From: a virus
DNA length: 35,845 nucleotides
Virus record (IMG/VR): IMGVR_UViG_3300042731_010956
Location: 1-35,845 of that record
Direction: 5' to 3' (one strand)
In this document: positions 22,773 through 29,439 of the stretch, piece after piece
Layout: each line of letters opens with the position of its first letter
Position numbering within the stretch: the first letter of the stretch is position 1
Notes under the pieces: model-generated
The model's input: the letters and a program-made list of their open reading frames with translations, nothing else
Told to the model about the DNA's origin: nothing
Database searches by the model: none
Made by a program: the position numbers and the translations under genes

Positions 22773-23216
22773 CTAACGCACTGTCCATACATCCATACCG
22801 GTGATTAGCCGGTTGTCATGAAACACGTTCAGGTTCACTGATACGTTCGCAAATTCGGTCGGCTCCGGTACGTCAATTGGAATAGTGATCGGGCCGTTTC
22901 CGTCGAACGTGCCGGAGGCGATGCCGCTGAACTTTCCATTCTCAACGGCATTCGAATGGACCGTGTATTCGACGTGCCCATCACCCACGGTATAGAGAGT
23001 GATGGCGCATACAGAATCACTGATCGGGATACCCGTCGGTGTCCAGGTCACAGACTCCGTGTTGTTGAGTCGTAGGACCGCGTGATAGCGGGGATCGTAG
23101 GTGCCACCTCTTGCATCGACAATGGTCGAACGCATCGTGGGGATGCAATCGCCGTCAATGGGTGACGTAGGGGCGCAGGCCCCGAGAATGAGCGCAAAAA
23201 TTATCGTTGACTTCAT
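22773..23216 (-). CDS. lipoprotein beside the fibre-like gene
   Basis: 147 aa from ATG 23216 (MKSTIIFALILGACAPTS): a short signal peptide with lipobox LGAC, so the mature protein starts at Cys14. The mature part is beta-rich (SVTWTPTGIPISDSVCAI, then ITIPIDVPEP and ANVSVNLNVF) with two further cysteines. TATCAT lies 6 nt upstream with TTGACA 16 bp earlier. In phage T5 a lipoprotein encoded next to the receptor-binding protein blocks the receptor against superinfection; the same arrangement here makes that role a fair hypothesis, untested. Confidence 0.8.
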   Translation of the reverse strand: MKSTIIFALILGACAPTSPIDGDCIPTMRSTIVDARGGTYDPRYHAVLRLNNTESVTWTPTGIPISDSVCAITLYTVGDGHVEYTVHSNAVENGKFSGIASGTFDGNGPITIPIDVPEPTEFANVSVNLNVFHDNRLITGMDVWTVR

Positions 23217-23222
23217 GATGAG

Positions 23223-23250
23223 ATGATATGCACTACTCACCAGATGTCAA
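23223..23250 (-). promoter_or_regulatory. leaderless sigma70-like promoter for lipoprotein 1
   Basis: Minus strand: TTGACA (23250-23245), 16-bp spacer, TATCAT (23228-23223), 6 nt to ATG 23216. Confidence 0.8.
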
Positions 23251-23300
23251 CATGAGATGGCCGATTTCACTAGAAAATCATCGGCTACCTCGTACATACA

Positions 23301-23489
23301 TCACTTGCATCGCCACGGAACAGCGTCTGGACATGACACGTCTACCCATGGGACGTTCCCGTCCGACATGCCCGCATCCATCTCAGCCCCGGCATCAACC
23401 ATCCCAGCATCCGGCCCCGGCGACACCTTGCCATCGCACGCACCGAGACCAACAACCATCACAAACAGAGACACGATCATCCAACGCAT
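23301..23489 (-). CDS. small lipoprotein with Asp-Ala-Gly repeats
   Basis: 62 aa: a hydrophobic signal (MRWMIVSLFVMVVGLGAC) with lipobox GLGAC, then a repeat-like linker with PDAGMVDAG and MDAGMSDG, and a C-terminal cysteine pair (SCPDAVPWRC). Asp-Ala-Gly linkers after the lipid-anchored cysteine are common in myxobacterial lipoproteins, a hint about host type. TACGAT lies 6 nt before ATG 23489. It follows the other lipoprotein's promoter in tandem orientation but has its own -10 box. Confidence 0.75.
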   Translation of the reverse strand: MRWMIVSLFVMVVGLGACDGKVSPGPDAGMVDAGAEMDAGMSDGNVPWVDVSCPDAVPWRCK

Positions 23490-23495
23490 AGCGTG

Positions 23496-23501
23496 ATCGT
23501 A
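23496..23501 (-). promoter_or_regulatory. leaderless -10 box for lipoprotein 2
   Basis: TACGAT, 6 nt before ATG 23489; no clear -35. Confidence 0.55.
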
Positions 23502-23515
23502 TCGGTGCGTGGATC

Positions 23516-23626
23516 CTAGAACGGGATCTCGTCGGAGTCGTCAACCGGGGCCATTGGGGTGCTGGGGATGGCCTGGAGCGGGGATTCTGAAAGCTCGCCG
23601 GGGAGGTCGGTGTGTTCTTTGTTCAT
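23516..23626 (-). CDS. 36-aa peptide ending in an SSB-like acidic tip
   Basis: Begins MNKEHTDLPGELSE, has a Pro/Ser/Ala spacer and ends PVDDSDEIPF. The last nine residues match the C-terminal tip of bacterial single-stranded DNA-binding protein (acidic run followed by I-P-F), which recruits ExoI, RecO, RecQ, PriA and other partners, but no OB-fold precedes it. The ATG lies 2 nt after the stop of the upstream gene, with GAGGGA about 8 nt before it. A free tip could occupy SSB-partner pockets; alternatively it is a relic of a phage SSB gene. The tip is seen, the role is inferred. Confidence 0.6.
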   Translation of the reverse strand: MNKEHTDLPGELSESPLQAIPSTPMAPVDDSDEIPF

Positions 23627-23628
23627 GA

Positions 23629-23877
23629 TTACATTCCCTCTACGAGATCGAACATTTTGTTCAGGTTGGTGACGACGTCGTTGACGTCGGTGTAGGTTTT
23701 GTTGAACATCCACCCCCGGGTGGTTACCAGCACGTCTGCAACGTAGCTGTTGTGAACCGGCCACCCGGCTCGACGAACCGACACCTTGACATCCGACGTT
23801 CCAGTCCAATCAACGGCAAACGTGAACTTCGTGGGGGAAAGGTTGCTGAGAAGCGTAACGAGATTTGTGTGGGTCAT
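23629..23877 (-). CDS. small hypothetical protein with special leader
   Basis: 82 aa from ATG 23877 (MTHTNLVTLLSNL), with AGGA 8 nt upstream. Not recognised; it reads as a small alpha/beta protein (FTFAVDWTGTSDVKVSVRR, then VVTNLNKMFDLVEGM). It heads an operon with the SSB-tip peptide. Its ~110-bp upstream region matches that of the 11668 gene, although the proteins themselves show no clear similarity. Confidence 0.75.
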   Translation of the reverse strand: MTHTNLVTLLSNLSPTKFTFAVDWTGTSDVKVSVRRAGWPVHNSYVADVLVTTRGWMFNKTYTDVNDVVTNLNKMFDLVEGM

Positions 23878-23992
23878 TGTCTTGTCCTGTGTGTTCGTGT
23901 TGCTGGGGTCTCTGTCGTCCCCCTTGATTCTGTTTATAGCGAATCCATGACCTGGGATCAACAACTTTCGTCACTTTCTTCGGTCTTTTTTC
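23878..23992 (-). promoter_or_regulatory. shared extended promoter/leader, copy 2
   Basis: Minus strand: CGAAGAA, GTGACG, TTGTTG, then TATAAA (23938-23933), AATCAAGGGGG and GACCCC, in the same order and with the same 37-nt CGAAGAA-TATAAA spacing as 11555-11667. TTGATC 17 bp before TATAAA could also act as a -35 in this copy. Confidence 0.75.
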
Positions 23993-24048
23993 TAAGTGAC
24001 CGGAACCATTCGGGATTTTCTTATGGAAAACAGTCGAGTCCCACGTCT

Positions 24049-24076
24049 TTGCATCCCGCCCGCATCGTGCTAGCAT
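24049..24076 (+). promoter_or_regulatory. leaderless sigma70-like promoter
   Basis: TTGCAT (24049-24054), 16-bp spacer, TAGCAT (24071-24076), 7 nt to ATG 24084. Confidence 0.75.
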
Positions 24077-24083
24077 CCCCGCC

Positions 24084-24326
24084 ATGACCCCAGACCAGAA
24101 GCAAGCCATCACCCACCTCTGCGACCTCGTGGAGCGCGACGCCATTCCCCAGTTCTTCCGCGACGATTCCCGCCGGCGGGACTTGGTCGATGCCATTGCC
24201 GCGGCGCGGGCGGCGGCTCGAAAGATCGCGCTCCAGGAGATATCTGTAGTGGATGCCCCCTCACCGAGCGAGCCCGAACCACGCACCGGTGCATGCGTCA
24301 CTACCGGAGCGACACGGGTGGCCTAG
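24084..24326 (+). CDS. small hypothetical protein
   Basis: 80 aa, helical in its first 50 residues (DQKQAITHLCDLVERDAI, then LVDAIAAARAAARKIAL), with a disordered Pro/Glu/Thr tail. Not recognised. DSRRRD is encoded by a dispersed palindrome. It is divergent from the shared-leader operon. Confidence 0.7.
   Translation: MTPDQKQAITHLCDLVERDAIPQFFRDDSRRRDLVDAIAAARAAARKIALQEISVVDAPSPSEPEPRTGACVTTGATRVA
24167..24181. repeat. dispersed palindrome
   Basis: TTCCCGCCGGCGGGA inside the 24084 gene, here read in the frame DSRRRD rather than PAGG. Confidence 0.8.
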
Positions 24327-24368
24327 AAATCCGGCGCTACATAGGAGCCGGCTCGCGGCCGACACAAG

Positions 24369-24990
24369 TCATTTCGCGGCGACGAACTCCAAGGGGGCAC
24401 CGTCACCAAGCACCGTCACGACCCGCTCGTTGAGCACGGCGAGCGCGATGATGGCACCGGGCTCCAAGGGCCCGTCGAACTCTACCGCCCGTTGGTGGCC
24501 ATCACCCGCATCGCTAGCGTATACTGCTAGCGTATACCGCGAGTAGATGCCCGCCCGCGTTGAGGTCATTGACAACCGCTTTGCGAGCGGCGTAGAGGTG
24601 CATGCCCTGATACTTCACCGGGGAAGGGGCGATGAGTACGCCGCCGTCATGGATGTCGTACCTGCATACCACGCGATCCAGCTGCAACCCGAGGCGTTCC
24701 CCACGCGAACACCCGATGTAGCTTTCGTGAGCCGGGATTACGGCAACGGTACCGTCGTTATGTTGCATCGAGCGACCCGTGTCAGCGACGATGGGCGCCG
24801 TCATGTCGGACAATGGGATCTTGACGGTGAGCCCGACCACGTCGCGGTAACGGTCGTCGTCGGGGTGTACAGCGATGCCGGTGATGCCGAACACCATTTC
24901 CGGGTCGGTCATAGTTACAGGGACGACTTGGTCGGATGACGAACCGTTGACTGGGAACCCAATTTTCCACGCCGGGCGGGTATACCTCAC
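24369..24990 (-). pseudogene. gene downstream of the FtsH-like protease, split by a 13-bp tandem duplication
   Basis: Two overlapping frames read as one protein interrupted once. Frame 1 (GTG 24990 to stop 24514) runs to GGHLLAVYAS and then SIR-stop. Frame 2 continues as YASDAGDGHQRAVEF to a stop at 24369. At the junction GCTAGCGTATAC is present twice (24513-24524 and 24526-24537) separated by one T. Removing one 13-bp unit joins the frames into a ~203-aa protein reading LLAVYASDAGDGHQ. GTG 24990 lies 2 nt after the protease stop, so it is the operon's second gene. Function unknown; it could be a phase-variable or newly broken gene or a sequencing artefact. Confidence 0.75.
24513..24537. repeat. 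13-bp tandem duplication at a frameshift
   Basis: Two copies of GCTAGCGTATAC separated by T. Each contains the palindromes GCTAGC and GTATAC, which could promote slippage or looping. Confidence 0.85.
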
Positions 24991-24992
24991 CG

Positions 24993-27086
24993 TTACGCCC
25001 CCTTCTCGACGCGCAGCTCACCGTCGCCGCCGACCTCGTAGGACCCGTTGTTGAGTAGGACCTCGACCATGCCGGCGTGCTCCGCGGCGTAGGTTTCGAT
25101 CAGGCCCTTGGCGCGCGTGAGCTGCGCCTTGAGGATACCTTCGATCTCGGCGTGGCGGGCTTCACTGACACTCGCCGGGACGTTGGTGTCGCCAGTCATT
25201 GCGAGGCTTGCACCCATCCCCAGTTGAGTGACCATGGCGGTGGCCAGTCGCGTGGCGCGGGCGATGTCGTCGCTGGCACCGGCGCACACCACCTTGAGTA
25301 CAACCTCCTCAGCGGCCCGGCCACCGAGCATGGTGCATATCCGGTCGAGTAGTGCGGGCTTGGTCTGGACATACTTGTCCTTGGGGTCATCGAACGCCAC
25401 GTAGCCCAGAGCGCCGGAGACATCCCCCTCGATCGTCACACGGCTGATCGGCGGCGCGTGCTCCAGGTGCAGTGCGACGACGGCATGACCGGCTTCGTGG
25501 ACGGCGACGGTACGACGCTCCCCCTCGTTGAGATCCGGGCGATCGACCATCGAATCGAAGAGGGCGTCGATGTGTTCCTTCGTGGTCACCCCTTTGACGC
25601 GCTCGCGGATGCGGTAGCGAGCCAGGGCGCTACACAGGCCGGCGAGTGCAGCCCCGGTGTATCGGGTGCCGGTGTTGGGAGTTGGACCTGCGGTGCGCCG
25701 GACAAGAGTCGTCATGGCGTCGTCATCGATCTCCAGCTCTTGCTTGTCGTTGTACAGATTCAGGATCGCGCGGCGGGCGTCGTCATCGGGGTACCCGACA
25801 TAGATCTGATGTCCGAGCCGTCCGTCCCGAAGCAGGGCGGGGTCCAGGGATGACGGGAAGTTTGTGGTGCCGATGACGAACACCAGTTCATCCTTGCGGA
25901 ACCCGTCGAGTTCGGTGAGTAGCTGATTGACCATGGCGTGGGTGACCCCGTTGCCGCCGGAGTACATGTCCCGAGCCGGGGCGAGGCTATCGATCTCGTC
26001 GAACACGATCACTGCGGGTGCATTGCGGCGGGCTCGACGGAAAACCCGTCGGATGTTTTCTTCCGACTCGCCAACGAACTTGGACTTCAGCTCCGGGCCG
26101 TTGACGACGATGCAGACGCCATTGATGGCCGTGGCGAGCGCTTTGGCGAACAGCGTCTTGCCGGTGCCCGGGGGGCCATGTAGGAGGATGCCGCGGGGGA
26201 TCATCGATTCGGTCTTTTTGTACTCCACGGGGTCATCGATTTCGTCGAGCCGCTCCAGGAACGAGATGATCTCGTCGTTGAGCTTGTCCTTGACGTCTTG
26301 GTATCCGCCGATGTCGTCGTCGAGACCGATGTCGGGGCGCTCGACATCGGCGTCGGTGGCCGCTTCCGCGAGCTGGTCGTACGCCCCATCGGGATCGATG
26401 TACGGCGCCACGTTGACGGCGTCGAGGGCCTTGATCAGAGAAAACGGGTTGAGGCCCGACACGAGCTGGTGAAGGCCGAATGGGTCGAACCGATTCGGTG
26501 CCGCCGAGAACTTGCGGGCGTGCTCGCGGGTCACCAGTTGCGGCAACCGCTCACGGGCGATACCCTCGCAACGCTCATGGAGGCCAAAGATCTTCGACAA
26601 CGAATCCGGGATGACGATGTTCCGGTCCATGCACGCGAACCAGATCGCTTCCTCGGGGTTCTCGCCCACGAGCTGCGCGAACTGCCGAGCTTCCATGGTG
26701 AGGCTGCCGGAGCCGGACACCAACACACCGAGGAACGGGATCATGATGATCGGTGGCGAATCGTCCGCGGGCGGGTTGTTGATGGCCATTCGAATCTTTG
26801 CCATCATGACCTGAGACGGTGCGGCACCTTCCATCTCTGGTAGGGGTGCCGAGTCGATGTAGCGGATGCGGTCCGCGAGACTCTGGTCTTGATTCTTGAG
26901 ACGGTCCGAGATGATCTGTGATACGAACGTCGAGACCATCAAGTCCGTTGAGATCAAGACGTGCTGGCCGCGGACCAACGCATCCGCGGCGCGCGTCAGT
27001 TGGGGACCATAGCCGATCGTGACGGCGTCGATGGGTTCGAGTTCTGCCGGAAGGTCCCGCTCTTTGATGTAGCGTTTGTTACTCAT
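24993..27086 (-). CDS. FtsH-like AAA+ zinc protease without transmembrane segments
   Basis: 697 aa. AAA module at about 290-500: Walker A GPPGTGKT (~303), Walker B VIVFDEID (~360), sensor-1 VIGTTN and RDGRLGHQIYVGYPD. Peptidase M41 module from ~515: zinc site HEAGH (~529-533), then MLGGRAAEEVVLK and SDDIARATRLATAMVTQLGMG. FtsH normally has two N-terminal membrane helices and a periplasmic domain; here the first ~250 residues lack them and instead resemble a worn AAA domain (VLISTDLMVSTF where a P-loop would be, then IIMIPFLGVLV and RNIVIPDSLSKIFG). It is thus probably cytosolic. Leaderless, with the dispersed palindrome in its promoter spacer. Confidence 0.88.
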   Translation of the reverse strand: MSNKRYIKERDLPAELEPIDAVTIGYGPQLTRAADALVRGQHVLISTDLMVSTFVSQIISDRLKNQDQSLADRIRYIDSAPLPEMEGAAPSQVMMAKIRMAINNPPADDSPPIIMIPFLGVLVSGSGSLTMEARQFAQLVGENPEEAIWFACMDRNIVIPDSLSKIFGLHERCEGIARERLPQLVTREHARKFSAAPNRFDPFGLHQLVSGLNPFSLIKALDAVNVAPYIDPDGAYDQLAEAATDADVERPDIGLDDDIGGYQDVKDKLNDEIISFLERLDEIDDPVEYKKTESMIPRGILLHGPPGTGKTLFAKALATAINGVCIVVNGPELKSKFVGESEENIRRVFRRARRNAPAVIVFDEIDSLAPARDMYSGGNGVTHAMVNQLLTELDGFRKDELVFVIGTTNFPSSLDPALLRDGRLGHQIYVGYPDDDARRAILNLYNDKQELEIDDDAMTTLVRRTAGPTPNTGTRYTGAALAGLCSALARYRIRERVKGVTTKEHIDALFDSMVDRPDLNEGERRTVAVHEAGHAVVALHLEHAPPISRVTIEGDVSGALGYVAFDDPKDKYVQTKPALLDRICTMLGGRAAEEVVLKVVCAGASDDIARATRLATAMVTQLGMGASLAMTGDTNVPASVSEARHAEIEGILKAQLTRAKGLIETYAAEHAGMVEVLLNNGSYEVGGDGELRVEKGA

Positions 27087-27093
27087 ACCGGCG

Positions 27094-27123
27094 ACACTAG
27101 CATTCCCGCCGGCGGGAAATCAA
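27094..27123 (-). promoter_or_regulatory. FtsH-like gene promoter with palindromic operator in its spacer
   Basis: Minus strand: TTGATT (27123-27118), 18-bp spacer filled by TCCCGCCGGCGGGAATGC, TAGTGT (27099-27094), 7 nt to ATG 27086. A protein on the palindrome would exclude RNA polymerase. Confidence 0.8.
27103..27118. repeat. dispersed palindrome in a promoter spacer
   Basis: Perfect TTCCCGCCGGCGGGAA between the -35 and -10 boxes of the FtsH-like gene; the best-placed copy for transcriptional repression. Confidence 0.9.
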
Positions 27124-27125
27124 GG

Positions 27126-27710
27126 TCAAAGCACGCGGAATCGTCGGACGGCGTCGCGCCGCCATTGCCCCGCCCACATCGAGACATCCTTGGTCGAGAT
27201 CACGCCGACCTCTAGGTTGCGGGTCAAACTGGTCTGCGCCAGGTTCGCGGAACCGACGACCGCGACGAGACCATCGGCGACGATGAACTTGGCATGCAAG
27301 TTGGTTCCCGGCTTCGGTAACCATACGCGGGCGCCGAGATCACTGAGCCGTTGACCTTGTTTCCGGGCGACACCGCCGGCCCATACTTCGACATCAACGC
27401 CGCGGTCAATGGCATCGTTCACCAATGCATCAACCATGCCATCATCGCCGATTGAAAATGTCACGATCACGAGACGAGACTCCGCGGCGCGCAAAATCTT
27501 GCACACCGTGTAGCCGTAGTCCAGGCCGGCGACGACACGACCGTTGGCAAGCCGTGGCGCCCGCTTCGCGTAGACTGAGATTGCGCGATCCCATGGGGTG
27601 CCGCGAGCCGTGTCCTTGCACTCCGGGTACCTCGAACATCCTCGGAACGGCCGCCCCCTGAAGTCAAGCAAAATTCGGTCGGCACCGCACCCACATACCC
27701 AATCCGACAT
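27126..27710 (-). CDS. PLD-family nuclease with N-terminal zinc ribbon
   Basis: 194 aa. A topoisomerase-type zinc ribbon comes first (VCGCGADRIL, then FRGCSRYPECKDT, four cysteines). Then a single phospholipase-D fold: LHAKFIVAD, the HxKx4D motif with His at about 139, followed by VVGSANLAQTS and NLEVGV. Single-HKD proteins such as Nuc and BfiI act as dimers on phosphodiesters, so nonspecific or guided DNA cleavage is expected; the ribbon would bind the DNA. ATG 27710 has TACATT 7 nt upstream. It lies just after the FtsH-like gene's promoter region on the same strand. Confidence 0.85.
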   Translation of the reverse strand: MSDWVCGCGADRILLDFRGRPFRGCSRYPECKDTARGTPWDRAISVYAKRAPRLANGRVVAGLDYGYTVCKILRAAESRLVIVTFSIGDDGMVDALVNDAIDRGVDVEVWAGGVARKQGQRLSDLGARVWLPKPGTNLHAKFIVADGLVAVVGSANLAQTSLTRNLEVGVISTKDVSMWAGQWRRDAVRRFRVL

Positions 27711-27717
27711 ATCAATG

Positions 27718-27723
27718 AATGTA
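27718..27723 (-). promoter_or_regulatory. leaderless -10 box for the PLD nuclease
   Basis: TACATT, 7 nt before ATG 27710, within the gap shared with the divergent 27732 promoter; no clear -35. Confidence 0.6.
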
Positions 27724-27731
27724 GCTCAGGG

Positions 27732-27760
27732 TTGCCCTTTACGATGGATTCGTATAGGCT
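27732..27760 (+). promoter_or_regulatory. leaderless sigma70-like promoter
   Basis: TTGCCC (27732-27737), 17-bp spacer, TAGGCT (27755-27760), 6 nt to ATG 27767. Confidence 0.75.
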
Positions 27761-27766
27761 TACGGG

Positions 27767-28315
27767 ATGCATGTGTACAAGTACAAGCCCGGTGATAGGT
27801 TCAAGACTTCGCGAGGCCGGCTGTTCACAACCGAAACTCTCGTCGGTGGGCGAATCGTGTTGCGGATGTCCGTGGCTGGAACCATGATGGTCGCCGCGAC
27901 GTTCAATGGCGTCAGTGAGCTTGAGCGAGCCGTAGCCGGCGCCCGTGTTGTCCCGCACCCAGAGAGGGTCGGTACATGGAGGCGACCGTCAACGGCATCT
28001 GAGCGGCACCCATGGATGTTCCGTGAGTTCGTCGCCGCGGTGATGCATTCGGTGAGGGATGAGCCGGACCCCGAGGTTATCGAATTGGATGATACCGACG
28101 TGGTTCTTGATGGGGGAGGACGATTCAGTGATTCCCGCCGGCGGGAAATCGTGGATGCCGCCATCGCCGGGAAGGCAAAGTACGGCTCCGTCGCGCATTG
28201 GTACGACGTCCGAGGCAAACACCTCGGGGCCAGCAAGTCAACGATCTACCGGTGGCTCCGGGAACGAAAAGCGCGACCCCGACTACGAGTACTCGACGGA
28301 GGACTCAGTGGATGA
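27767..28315 (+). CDS. HTH-containing protein
   Basis: 182 aa. The C-terminal ~50 residues form a likely helix-turn-helix: REIVDAAIAGKAKYGSV, then AHWYDVRGKHLGASKSTIYRWLRER, where GASKSTIYRWLR is the recognition-helix pattern of resolvase- or transposase-like HTHs. The N-terminal part is beta-rich (KYKPGDRFKTSRGRL). DSRRRE just before the HTH is encoded by a dispersed palindrome. A DNA-binding role is likely, target unknown. It is a candidate, on the HTH alone, for a regulator acting on this element. Its end overlaps the convergent 28305 gene by 11 bp. Confidence 0.7.
   Translation: MHVYKYKPGDRFKTSRGRLFTTETLVGGRIVLRMSVAGTMMVAATFNGVSELERAVAGARVVPHPERVGTWRRPSTASERHPWMFREFVAAVMHSVRDEPDPEVIELDDTDVVLDGGGRFSDSRRREIVDAAIAGKAKYGSVAHWYDVRGKHLGASKSTIYRWLRERKARPRLRVLDGGLSG
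28132..28147. repeat. dispersed palindrome
   Basis: Perfect TTCCCGCCGGCGGGAA inside the HTH-protein gene (read as DSRRRE). Confidence 0.85.
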
Positions 28316-28952
28316 TGTCAATCCAAGAGCAGTTGTAAACCGGACTATGTGCCGTTTTAACAAGTATCTGTTTGACCGTGTCGATACTATAGACGGAGTA
28401 GTCGGCATCAGTGTCTCGATGTGTGACGACGATGGTCCTATAAATAGAATCGTCATCGATGATTTGAGACCGTGTTCCCGAAGGGACCGACGCGTCCCTT
28501 ACATATCCATACGAGAACATGGTGGATGATTGCGATACTTTGTATCGCCCCAGAAGGTCATCGCCGGCATACAACCCAACTGCCCATTGCGTCTCACCCC
28601 AGAGCATGGCGTCTTGTACGAGGTCATCCCGCCCGTTATCGATGAGCCAGTCGAATGTGGTGACCAACGTGTCCGGTGTGTTCCATCTCGACGATCCCGG
28701 GACATACGTGCCCCATCCGGTGGGTCTAACGTATATCGGAGAATGCGTGACAAGGTACCGAATGACTATGTGCAGAGGCCAATCCGTAGCCGACTCCAGG
28801 ACCGCCTTGGCACGCTTCTCCGGCCGTATGAGGGCAAGGGCTAGGGCGTCCGTCAGCGCCTTGGGTGACTTCGGGTCAAAGGGGTCCGTTGAGAGTCCCA
28901 GGAGATCAACCATGCTCTCGTAGATGCCGGCCATCAATGCGTCATCATTCAT
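28305..28952 (-). CDS. hypothetical protein
   Basis: 215 aa, not recognised, cytosolic-looking. A helical first half (LTDALALALIRPEKRAKAVL) is followed by an aromatic region (SPIYVRPTGWGTYV). ATG 28952 has TAGGTT 7 nt upstream and TTGATC 18 bp earlier. Base composition in the second half is lower in GC than its neighbours. Confidence 0.75.
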   Translation of the reverse strand: MNDDALMAGIYESMVDLLGLSTDPFDPKSPKALTDALALALIRPEKRAKAVLESATDWPLHIVIRYLVTHSPIYVRPTGWGTYVPGSSRWNTPDTLVTTFDWLIDNGRDDLVQDAMLWGETQWAVGLYAGDDLLGRYKVSQSSTMFSYGYVRDASVPSGTRSQIIDDDSIYRTIVVTHRDTDADYSVYSIDTVKQILVKTAHSPVYNCSWIDIIH

Positions 28953-28959
28953 GGGGGCG

Positions 28960-28989
28960 AACCTACCACAACGGGCGCGGTGAGATCAA
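28960..28989 (-). promoter_or_regulatory. leaderless sigma70-like promoter
   Basis: Minus strand: TTGATC (28989-28984), 18-bp spacer, TAGGTT (28965-28960), 7 nt to ATG 28952. Confidence 0.75.
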
Positions 28990-29023
28990 CTCAGACGATG
29001 TTCGATTTTTGTGTTCGACGGGC

Positions 29024-29052
29024 TTGACATGGCCAAGTGGCTCATGTAGAGT
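29024..29052 (+). promoter_or_regulatory. sigma70-like promoter
   Basis: TTGACA (29024-29029), 17-bp spacer, TAGAGT (29047-29052), 9 nt to ATG 29062; the closest match to a consensus pair in the window. Confidence 0.8.
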
Positions 29053-29061
29053 GGCTACACC

Positions 29062-29439
29062 ATGAACAAAAAATACCTCTACACGATCATCTCTACCCGC
29101 ATCGCGGAAGCGGGTATCACTTCCGTCATCTCACCGACCGATTCGTTGGGCTGCGGCTCACCGACCGGAATGATCGTCGAGTTCGAAAACGGGATGCACT
29201 TGTCGATCCAGTATCACTGGGGTAGCTACAGTAGTGTCGGTCGAAACACTGGCGGTGATGTGACCGTGGAAACTGCGGTAACACTACCCGGTGGCAAGTT
29301 CTGGGATCCGGCGACCAAGGCGCCGTGGGTTTCGTATCAAGGACACTTCGACCAAGTTCAAGGATGGCAGACCATCGATGACGTCGTGGCCCTCGCGCGG
29401 CTTGTCGCGCAGCAGCCCGCCGCTACTGAACCGGAATGA
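29062..29439 (+). CDS. small hypothetical protein
   Basis: 125 aa, not recognised. The N-terminus MNKKYLYTIISTRI is followed by a beta-rich Gly/Ser region (MIVEFENGMHLSIQYHWGS) and a helical C-terminus (IDDVVALARLVAQQ). Its last 17 bp overlap the end of the convergent tail tube gene. Confidence 0.75.
   Translation: MNKKYLYTIISTRIAEAGITSVISPTDSLGCGSPTGMIVEFENGMHLSIQYHWGSYSSVGRNTGGDVTVETAVTLPGGKFWDPATKAPWVSYQGHFDQVQGWQTIDDVVALARLVAQQPAATEPE

Noticed and set aside
3965-28147. PAGGN/SRRRE as a conserved protein motif
   Set aside because: It appears in unrelated proteins and in two reading frames only where the palindrome lies, so the signal is in the DNA.
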